57,521 nucleotides of DNA from a candidate division WOR-1 bacterium RIFOXYB2_FULL_42_35. Lineage in GTDB: Bacteria > Margulisbacteria > WOR-1 > O2-12-FULL-45-9. The notes beneath the pieces are model-generated. The model searched no databases and had not been told where the DNA came from. It saw only the letters and a list, made by a program, of their open reading frames with translations. Position 1 is the first letter of the stretch. Each line of letters begins with the position of its first letter. Made by a program: the position numbers and the translations under genes. The stretch is from the NCBI GenBank assembly GCA_001771545.1, contig MEUC01000038.1, forward strand, positions 1 through 57,521, given 5' to 3'. Positions 51,202 to 57,521 of this stretch are shown piece after piece.

Positions 51202-52998
51202 ATGAAAATTAAATTATCTGATTATGTGGTGCAATTTATTGCCGATCATGGAGTGAAGCATATTTTTATGGTACCGGGTGGTGGCGCTATGCATCTCAAT
51301 GATTCTGTTGGCCATAACAAAAATATTACATTTATCTGCAATCATCATGAACAAGCTAGTGCTATGGCAGCAGAGACCTATGCCAGAATCACCGAAAATC
51401 TAGGAGTAGCTCTGGTTACAACCGGGCCCGGTGCTACTAATGCTATTACCGGGGCTGCAGGAGCCTGGCTCGATTCTACGCCTTGTTTGTTTATTTCTGG
51501 ACAGGTTAAAAGAGCTGATCTAATTGGCGATCTAGGGGTTAGGCAAAACGGGGTCCAAGAAGTTGATATTGTTAGCCTGGTTAAATCCATTACCAAATAT
51601 GCAGTTACGGTAATGGATCCAAATAAAATTCGTTATCATCTCGAGCGAGCCGTTTACTTAGCTAAGTCTGGCAGGCCTGGTCCGGTTTGGCTTGATATTC
51701 CCTTAGATGTTCAGGCCGCTCAAATTGAGACAGATTGTTTAGACGGTTTTAAAATTGCTGAAGTTGGACCTGTAGATAATAATTTAGCTGAGCAGGTAAA
51801 AAAGACCATTGAATTATTGAATCAGGCTAAAAGACCAGTTCTTTTTCTGGGCAATGGAATTCGTTTGTCTGGGGCAGCTAAGGATATTGTTAGTCTGGTC
51901 AGAAAATTAAATATTCCTGTTTTGTCTACCTGGTTAGCAATGGATCTTCTTTCTGGCTCTGATGAGTTATTAATAGGTAGGCCAGGACCAGTTGCTCCTC
52001 GCGGGGCAAATTTTGCCTTACAAAATTCAGATTTTTTACTAACCATTGGAGCACGCTTAGATAATGTTGTAACTGGTTATGCTCATGATAAGTTTGCCCG
52101 AGCCGCCAAAAAAGTTATGGTAGATATTGATCTGGCCGAACTAAAAAAAATGAGGACTAAAATAGACGTACCAATCTGTGCGGACGCTAAAGATTTTATT
52201 TGTGAACTACAAAAACAAAGCCGGAGTATTTTGCCGCTGGAGCGGGGCGATTGGTTGGCCAAATGTAGTGAGTGGAAGAAAAAATATCCGGTTGTTTTGC
52301 CGGAATATCGTCAAGAAAAATTAGTTAGCACCTATGTTTTTGCTGACGAGCTTTCAAATGCTTTGACTAGTGATGATGTCATTATCCCTTGTAGTTCTGG
52401 GGCTGGGATAGAGATATTTTTGTTGGCTTTTAGAGCTAAGCAGGGACAAAGAGTGGTAAATACTACAGCCCTTGGGGCCATGGGCAATGGTTTGCCTGCT
52501 TGTTTGGGCGGGTGTTTAGCCAGTGGAGGGAAGAGAACAATTTGTGTTGATGGTGATGGGGGAGTTCAACTGAATATTCAAGAGTTTCAAACTTTGTCTC
52601 AACTTAATCTGCCAATCAAGATATTTATCTTGAACAATCAGGGCTATTCTTCGATCAGAACTTCACAATCTCGTTATTTTAAACGTTTGTCTGGGGCTGA
52701 TTCTACGAGCGGAATGACTTTGCCTGATATTAAGAAAATTGCTACTTCTTACGGGTTGAAAGTTATGAGCATAACTAGTCAGCATGATTTAGCTGGTCAA
52801 ATCAATAAGGTTTTAGAAACACCAGGAACAGTTGTTTGTGAGGTTCTTTGTCCCCCTGATGAACCCAGGGCTCCTAGTATGATGAGCTTACAAAAACCGG
52901 ATGGAACCATGGTTTCTAAACCATTAGAAGATTTATGGCCGTTTTTAGAAAGAGAAGAATTTTTAGCTAATATGCTTATTCCCCCTTTAGAAGAATAA
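51202..52998 (+). CDS. acetolactate synthase-like TPP enzyme
   Basis: 598 residues of the three-domain TPP family: N-terminal PYR domain with the catalytic Glu in HHEQASAMAAE and the TTGPGATNAITG loop; a central FAD/ADP-type domain; and the C-terminal PP domain with GDGGVQLNIQEFQT...ILNNQGY (GDG-N-N). Because it sits among rfbF, rfbG and NeuB-like genes and no ilvB/ilvN partner is present, it may attach an acetyl-type branch to a keto sugar, as YerE does in CDP-yersiniose synthesis. That role is inference; a true acetolactate synthase is the alternative. Confidence 0.85.
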   Translation: MKIKLSDYVVQFIADHGVKHIFMVPGGGAMHLNDSVGHNKNITFICNHHEQASAMAAETYARITENLGVALVTTGPGATNAITGAAGAWLDSTPCLFISGQVKRADLIGDLGVRQNGVQEVDIVSLVKSITKYAVTVMDPNKIRYHLERAVYLAKSGRPGPVWLDIPLDVQAAQIETDCLDGFKIAEVGPVDNNLAEQVKKTIELLNQAKRPVLFLGNGIRLSGAAKDIVSLVRKLNIPVLSTWLAMDLLSGSDELLIGRPGPVAPRGANFALQNSDFLLTIGARLDNVVTGYAHDKFARAAKKVMVDIDLAELKKMRTKIDVPICADAKDFICELQKQSRSILPLERGDWLAKCSEWKKKYPVVLPEYRQEKLVSTYVFADELSNALTSDDVIIPCSSGAGIEIFLLAFRAKQGQRVVNTTALGAMGNGLPACLGGCLASGGKRTICVDGDGGVQLNIQEFQTLSQLNLPIKIFILNNQGYSSIRTSQSRYFKRLSGADSTSGMTLPDIKKIATSYGLKVMSITSQHDLAGQINKVLETPGTVVCEVLCPPDEPRAPSMMSLQKPDGTMVSKPLEDLWPFLEREEFLANMLIPPLEE

Positions 52999-53019
52999 GG
53001 CTTGCTTTAGGAGTGGTAA

Positions 53020-53982
53020 ATGAAGTTTGTGATTGTTGGTTTAGGTTCGATTGGCAGAAGACATTTAAAAAATTTAATTGCCTTGGGCGAAAAAGATATT
53101 ATTCTCTGTCGGAGCAAGTTGAGCACCTTGCCTGATGAGGAATTGAAAGACTTTCCTGTTGTGACAAGCATTCATGAGGCTTTAAAACTTAAACCGGATG
53201 CCGTTATAATCTCAAATCCTACCGCTTTGCACCTTGATGTTGCTATTCCCGCGGCAGAAGCTGGGTGTCATATTCTATTAGAAAAACCCCTTTCGCATTC
53301 AATGGAGAGGATCGAAGAATTAAGATCCGCTTTGAAAAAAGGTGGGGGGCAGCTTTTAGTTGGTTTTCAGTTTAGATTTCATCCTACCCTGCAAATTGCT
53401 GCTCAACTTATTTCTCAAAAGGTGATTGGTAGACCTGTTTCTGTTCGGGCTCATTGGGGAGAATGTTTGGCTAATTGGCACCCTTGGGAAGATTTTAAGA
53501 AAAGTTATGCGGCTCGTAAGGATCTCGGGGGAGGAGTGGTTTTAACCCTCTGTCATCCTTTTGATTATTTAAACTGGTTGCTGGGGAAGCCAGAGTTGCT
53601 CTGGGCAAAAACTGATACTATTGGGGATCTTGGGGTTGATGTTGAGGATATTGCTGATGTCTGTTTGCGTTTTCCTGGTGGGGCGTTGGGGACAGTGCAT
53701 CTTGATTATCTTCAGCAGCCAGCCAGTCATCATTTGGAGATTATTGGCACAAAAGGAACCATGATTTGGAATAATTCTACTGGGCAATTGGCTGTTTTTA
53801 GGTCTGAGAACAATGCTTGGAAAAATCATCCTGTTCCTGCTGATTTTGAAAGAAATTCTCTTTTTCTAGAAGAAATGAAGCATTTCTTAGCTGTGGTCCG
53901 CGGAGAAACCAAACCAGTTTGTACTTTAGAGGATGGCATTACTGCCCAAGAGATTGCTGGGCAAGTGAGAGGGAGGAGATAA
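53020..53982 (+). CDS. Gfo/Idh/MocA family oxidoreductase
   Basis: 320 residues: KFVIVGLGSIGRRHLKNLIALG is the Rossmann loop, ISNPTALHLDVAIPAAEAGCHILLEKPLSHS gives the EKP motif with the catalytic Lys, and GGGVVLTLCHPFDYLNWLLG gives the downstream D/H. It is likely to oxidise or reduce a nucleotide sugar at C3 or C4. SD GGAG. The stop overlaps the next start (TAATG). Confidence 0.92.
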   Translation: MKFVIVGLGSIGRRHLKNLIALGEKDIILCRSKLSTLPDEELKDFPVVTSIHEALKLKPDAVIISNPTALHLDVAIPAAEAGCHILLEKPLSHSMERIEELRSALKKGGGQLLVGFQFRFHPTLQIAAQLISQKVIGRPVSVRAHWGECLANWHPWEDFKKSYAARKDLGGGVVLTLCHPFDYLNWLLGKPELLWAKTDTIGDLGVDVEDIADVCLRFPGGALGTVHLDYLQQPASHHLEIIGTKGTMIWNNSTGQLAVFRSENNAWKNHPVPADFERNSLFLEEMKHFLAVVRGETKPVCTLEDGITAQEIAGQVRGRR

Positions 53983-55040
53983 TGTTTGATATTAATTTTT
54001 ATATGCAGGCACATGACTTATCTCAACGGATGTTAAAGGGTGAAGAATTTGAGCGAGCAGATATTGTTGCTCAGTTTGAACAATTCCGCAGCAAAGAGCC
54101 CGTTGTCTACAATATTGAAACTACCAATGCCTGCAATATGCTGTGTAAAATGTGTCCTCGGACAACAAGAATGACTCGGCCGATTGAAACAATCACTAAA
54201 GATGTCTTTGAACATATTTTAGGTCAACTACGTCCTTGGACAGAGGTTGAATGGGCAACTTGGGAAAAGTTTGTGCTGGATAATTATAAAATTACTAAGG
54301 AAGAACAAAGTGAAAACAATTTCTTTTTGTACATTATCCCTAAGGTAATACAGCTCCATGGCTATGGAGATCCCTTATTAGATAAAAACATGGCTGAATA
54401 TGTAAAATTGTTAAGAGCTAAAGGTTTTTTCTCCTACTTTAGTTGTAATCCAGCCAATATTAACATTGAGAGAACAGTTAAAATGTTTGAAAATGGCCTA
54501 AACTACATTAAATATTCCATTGAGAGTGTTGATGATGAAAAACATAAAGAAATTCGGGGAGAAGCCTCTAATTTTACTGCCAGCTACAATAAGATTTTGG
54601 AGTTGATTAAGCTTAAGAAAGAGAAAAAGTATCAGACGGTAATCATTATTACTATGCTTGATCTCAATAATACCTGGCAGCAAGAGGAATTTCAAAAACT
54701 TAGAGAGGCTTTTGCTGGTTTAGATGTTTATGTTTATCTTAAAAGTGAAGACCAACAGTGGTATCGTCAGGATTTTCATGGTACCAAGTCTGTGCATTGG
54801 TCGGAAATTTGCAAACATCCCTGGATGTCCATGACAATTAAATCCAATGCTGAAGTCGTGATGTGTATGGAAGATTACAATAATGAGCTTATTTTGGGGA
54901 ATGCTAAAAAAGAGAGTCTTGCTGATATTTGGAATGGAGAAAAATATCAACAATTTCGTCGAGATCATTTTAGCCTGTCAAAGGGAATTAAGTGTTCTGG
55001 AGAATGTGATATGAATTTGGTGGGGAAGTATCTTAAATGA
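53982..55040 (+). CDS. radical SAM/SPASM-type protein
   Basis: 352 residues. The 4Fe-4S motif is CNMLCKMCP (CxxxCxxC) in YNIETTNACNMLCKMCPRTTRM, followed by LHGYGDPLLDKNMAEYVKLL and YIKYSIESVDDEKHKEIRG. The C-terminal CKHPWMSMTIKSNAEVVMCMEDYNNELILGNAKKESLADIWNG and CSGECD are SPASM-like auxiliary cluster ligands. SPASM enzymes in sugar loci can modify a sugar or amino group; the reaction here is unknown. The ATG at 53982 has SD GGGAGGAG. Couples to the epimerase gene (ATGA). Confidence 0.88.
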   Translation: MFDINFYMQAHDLSQRMLKGEEFERADIVAQFEQFRSKEPVVYNIETTNACNMLCKMCPRTTRMTRPIETITKDVFEHILGQLRPWTEVEWATWEKFVLDNYKITKEEQSENNFFLYIIPKVIQLHGYGDPLLDKNMAEYVKLLRAKGFFSYFSCNPANINIERTVKMFENGLNYIKYSIESVDDEKHKEIRGEASNFTASYNKILELIKLKKEKKYQTVIIITMLDLNNTWQQEEFQKLREAFAGLDVYVYLKSEDQQWYRQDFHGTKSVHWSEICKHPWMSMTIKSNAEVVMCMEDYNNELILGNAKKESLADIWNGEKYQQFRRDHFSLSKGIKCSGECDMNLVGKYLK

Positions 55041-55927
55041 CTAAAGGAGCAAAGATTTTAATAACTGGTGGTAATGGGTTTATTGCTAGAAACTTAGCTG
55101 AGCAGTTGGGTGATGAATGTTTAGTGACAACTTGTAATAGTAGTGAGCTTAATCTATTAGACACTAATCAAGTGTTTCAATATTTGAAATCTAACAGCTT
55201 TAACATTGTTATTCATGCGGCGACTTACGATCCAGCTCCCAAATATTCCACCAAGGACCCAGCTAAGGTTTTAGAAAACAATTTAAAAATGTTCTTTAAT
55301 CTTGTTCGCTGTCAAGATTACTACGACAAAATGCTTTATTTTGGTTCTGGGGCAGAGTTTGATCGTACCAATTGGCAACCAAAGATGAAAGAAGATTATT
55401 TTGATCGGCATGTTCCGGTTGATCAATATGGTCTGTCAAAATATATCATGACCAAATATACTCAGATGAGTAAAAAGATTATTAATTTACGAGTTTTTTC
55501 TGTTTTTGGCAAGTATGAGGATTGGCGCTACCGCTTTATTTCTAAGGCCTGCTGTTGTGCCATCTTTGATTTGCCGATAGTTATAAGAAAAAATGTTTAT
55601 TTTGATTATTTATATGTTGATGATTTTGTCAGGATAGTTAAGTGGTTTGTCGATAATAATCCCAAAAAACAAGTCTACAATGTCTGTTCCGGTCAGTCTG
55701 TCGATTATAAAACAATAGCCGAGCAAGTTGTTGAGATTTCCGGGAAAAAACTTGATATTGTTGTTGAAGCAGAGGGTTTAAATCCTGAGTATAGTGGAGA
55801 GAATAGTTTACTTTTGAGTGAGGTGGGGAGAGTTAAAATGAGATCTTTGGACGAGTCGATTAAAGATTTATACAACTGGTATGAATCCGTAAAGAGTACT
55901 TTAGATAGAAAAGAGTTGTCAAAATAA
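55037..55927 (+). CDS. NAD-dependent epimerase/dehydratase (SDR)
   Basis: 296 residues: KILITGGNGFIARNLAEQLG (Rossmann loop), IVIHAATYDPA, MLYFGSGAEFDR and VDQYGLSKYIMTKY (YxxxK), with NVCSGQSVDYKTIAEQVVEI. An extended SDR like GDP-fucose synthase or dTDP-sugar epimerases and reductases. The exact sugar substrate cannot be read. Confidence 0.9.
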   Translation: MTKGAKILITGGNGFIARNLAEQLGDECLVTTCNSSELNLLDTNQVFQYLKSNSFNIVIHAATYDPAPKYSTKDPAKVLENNLKMFFNLVRCQDYYDKMLYFGSGAEFDRTNWQPKMKEDYFDRHVPVDQYGLSKYIMTKYTQMSKKIINLRVFSVFGKYEDWRYRFISKACCCAIFDLPIVIRKNVYFDYLYVDDFVRIVKWFVDNNPKKQVYNVCSGQSVDYKTIAEQVVEISGKKLDIVVEAEGLNPEYSGENSLLLSEVGRVKMRSLDESIKDLYNWYESVKSTLDRKELSK

Positions 55928-56427
55928 TGGATATGGCGGAAGCGATTAAGTTATTAGAGCAGCAAATCTTAAATCCCACTCAAGGATTGCCCGATGAAAT
56001 CTTTTATTTTATTAGCAGGACAACTCCCTTGGTCAATGTTGATCTCTTAATCAAAAACGAACAGAATCAAACTTTGCTAACCTGGCGAGATGACAGTTTC
56101 GGTTCGCCCGGCTGGCATGTGCCTGGTGGAATTATCAGGTATAAAGAAACTTTGGCAGCTAGAATAGAGGCTGTGGCAAAGAATGAACTTGGGACGAAAG
56201 TAGAGTTTAATTATCCTCCAATAGCAGTTAATGAATGTATTATGAAAGACAGAGTAAATCGGGCTCACTTTATTTCTTTGTTGTTTCATTGTAAATTAAT
56301 TTCGCCCTTAGATGAAAAATTGAAATGTACCGGAGACTTGCCTTTTGCCAACCAGTGGTGTTGGCATGATACTTGTCCTGATAATATTATTGAGGTGCAT
56401 GATGAGCTGTATAAGAGGTATATTTGA
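55927..56427 (+). CDS. GDP-mannose mannosyl hydrolase-like Nudix protein
   Basis: 166 residues. WHVPGGIIRYKETLAARIEAVAKNELGTKV has the G-x5-E of a Nudix box, but the following REUxEE is replaced by AVAKNE. The enterobacterial GDP-mannose mannosyl hydrolase (Gmm) also lacks the normal REUxEE and keeps ETLEAAFE....AELG, so this is probably that variant rather than a dead enzyme. Overlaps the epimerase stop (TAATG). Confidence 0.82.
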   Translation: MDMAEAIKLLEQQILNPTQGLPDEIFYFISRTTPLVNVDLLIKNEQNQTLLTWRDDSFGSPGWHVPGGIIRYKETLAARIEAVAKNELGTKVEFNYPPIAVNECIMKDRVNRAHFISLLFHCKLISPLDEKLKCTGDLPFANQWCWHDTCPDNIIEVHDELYKRYI

Positions 56428-56450
56428 GCCAATAATGGGGAGAAAGAAGA

Positions 56451-57521
56451 ATGAATCTATTTAATAAAAACAAAGTAGTTATCCTGACTATTACTATTTT
56501 AGCTTTAGTCTTGTTGGCCTGGTTAAACCGTTTTATTTTAGATGATGCGTTTATCTCTTTTCGTTACGCTTATAATTTTGCTCATGGGCATGGCTTGGTT
56601 TGGAATATTGGGGAGAGGGTGGAGGGATATACTAATTTTCTTTGGACCATGATAATGACTATCCCCATGTTTTTTAATTGGGATCCGGTTTTCTTTTCTT
56701 ACGTTGCAGGAGTTGGCTTGTTTTTTTTATCTTTATGGTTTACTTATAAAACTGCTTTACTGATTTCTGGTTCAGAAAAAGTTGCTTTCTTTGCAATGTT
56801 GTTTTTAGGAACGAGCTATTCCTTTAGCGCTTATGCTACCAGCGGTTTGGAAACACAGCTACAAACTTGTTTGTCCTTAGTTGTTGCCTTTCTGTTTTTG
56901 AGGGTTATATTAAACAACCTTTGGAATCCTTGGCTTCTTGTCGGGATTTCTTTTTTGTCTGCCTTGGCAATGTTGACCAGGTTGGATTCGGTCGTGATTT
57001 TAACGGTTCCTTATTTAGTGGCTTTCTTTTATCTGTTAAAAGAGCAGATAGATTTTTCAACTAAGGCTAAGAGGGTTGTTTTCTTGTGTTTTCCAGTAGT
57101 AGGAATTTTGCTGGTCTGGCTTGCTTGGAAGTTATGGTTTTATGGGGATATTATCCCCAATACATATTATGCGAAAGCGATTTCCGAAGCCTCTGCTATC
57201 AGGGGTTTGTATTATGTATATTTATTCTTTCTCTCTTACTGCTTGATCCCTTTTGTCTTGCTTTTTCTGGTTTTCTCAAAAAAAATTATTAAGTCAGCAG
57301 GTCTTGTGACTCTTTCTGCTACGGCTATTTTGTGGATTTTCTATGTAATTAAAGTTGGCGGTGATTACATGGAATTTCGTTTTTTAATTCCTGTTTTGCC
57401 GTTTATCTTTATTCTTATCTCCAGCCTGATTTTTTCTTTTGTTAAAACTAGAGAAGTCAAAATAGCTTTGGTTTTGCTTGTTTTGGTTGGTTCATTACAT
57501 CATTTTTTTACTTTTGGTTTA
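56451..57521 (+). CDS. GT-C glycosyltransferase (AftB-like), runs off right edge
   Basis: 357 codons are open from the ATG at 56451 to the last base, so the gene is cut by the window. Residues ~32-65, LDDAFISFRYAYNFAHGHG and GERVEGYTNFLW, and GGDYMEFRFLIPVLP near the end, are the DD...RYA, EGYTNFLW and GGDxMxxRFL signatures of AftB-like GT-C membrane transferases. Around 9 spans are visible. It probably adds a sugar to a lipid-linked or cell-wall glycan on the periplasmic side. SD GGGGAGAAAGAAG. Confidence 0.85.
   Translation, partial: MNLFNKNKVVILTITILALVLLAWLNRFILDDAFISFRYAYNFAHGHGLVWNIGERVEGYTNFLWTMIMTIPMFFNWDPVFFSYVAGVGLFFLSLWFTYKTALLISGSEKVAFFAMLFLGTSYSFSAYATSGLETQLQTCLSLVVAFLFLRVILNNLWNPWLLVGISFLSALAMLTRLDSVVILTVPYLVAFFYLLKEQIDFSTKAKRVVFLCFPVVGILLVWLAWKLWFYGDIIPNTYYAKAISEASAIRGLYYVYLFFLSYCLIPFVLLFLVFSKKIIKSAGLVTLSATAILWIFYVIKVGGDYMEFRFLIPVLPFIFILISSLIFSFVKTREVKIALVLLVLVGSLHHFFTFGL

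Noticed and set aside
55927..56427. Inactive Nudix protein because REUxEE is missing
   Set aside because: GDP-mannose mannosyl hydrolases naturally lack that part of the box, and the remaining pattern fits them.

Overview
The window looks like a chromosomal contig from an uncultivated, AT-rich diderm bacterium using the standard bacterial code (TGA is a normal stop, often in ATGA start/stop overlaps). FlgH (L-ring) and FlgI (P-ring) imply an outer membrane; MreBCD plus PBP2 imply a rod shape with peptidoglycan. Gene order, dense operons and the many short 'word' repeats resemble candidate-phylum genomes of the Margulisbacteria/Saganbacteria (WOR-1) or Omnitrophota type. That placement is an impression, not a result.

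Layout. 1-8.5 kb: a Fic protein, a repeat-bearing spacer, IlvE with an unusual N-terminus, then thiL, an M20 peptidase, a Nudix hydrolase, xerD, an M50 protease and folC. 8.5-13.3 kb: SPOR protein, mreB, mreC, mreD and mrdA (cell elongation). 13.3-14.1 kb: ribosomal protein L25. 14.1-26.9 kb: a flagellar basal-body/export operon (FliK-like protein, FlhB-C protein, flgF, flgG, flgA, flgH, flgI, flgJ, fliA, flgB, flgC, fliE, fliF, a severely shortened fliG, fliH, fliI, fliJ). 26.9-32.9 kb: housekeeping genes (rpmB, recG, a PP2C phosphatase, rsmD, coaD, a coiled-coil protein, rph). 32.9 kb to the right edge: a surface-polysaccharide locus with dTDP-sugar genes (rmlA, rmlB), a flippase, glycosyltransferases, methyltransferases, a B12-binding radical SAM enzyme, CDP-sugar genes (rfbF, rfbG), a NeuB-like synthase with a KdsC-like phosphatase, an acetolactate-synthase-like TPP enzyme, an oxidoreductase, a SPASM radical SAM enzyme, an epimerase, a GDPMH-like Nudix protein and a GT-C glycosyltransferase that runs off the end.

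Main observations. (1) FliG has only 153 residues and lacks the torque-generating C-terminal domain, although FliF keeps its C-terminal FliG-binding tail. (2) Nine promoters, mostly at operon heads, put a -10 box (often extended TGn) only 6-9 nt before the start codon, so leaderless or near-leaderless mRNA appears common here, while internal operon genes carry Shine-Dalgarno sites or overlap. (3) Short word repeats and palindromes are inserted in frame in ThiL, FolC, FlgH, FlgI, RecG, RfbG and a metallo-hydrolase, and in intergenic gaps where they seem to supply an SD or a -10 box. (4) Between 39.57 and 40.97 kb there is a degraded duplicate of glycosyltransferase and methyltransferase genes, fused to a previously hidden minus-strand fragment of a membrane-protein gene whose relative lies at 42.6-44.0 kb. 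The methyltransferase copies have a nearly identical core and divergent ends, as expected after gene conversion.

Limits: everything is read by eye from sequence. No database search, alignment program or folding calculation was run, so family names rest on motifs and recognisable sequence, and percentages are hand counts.
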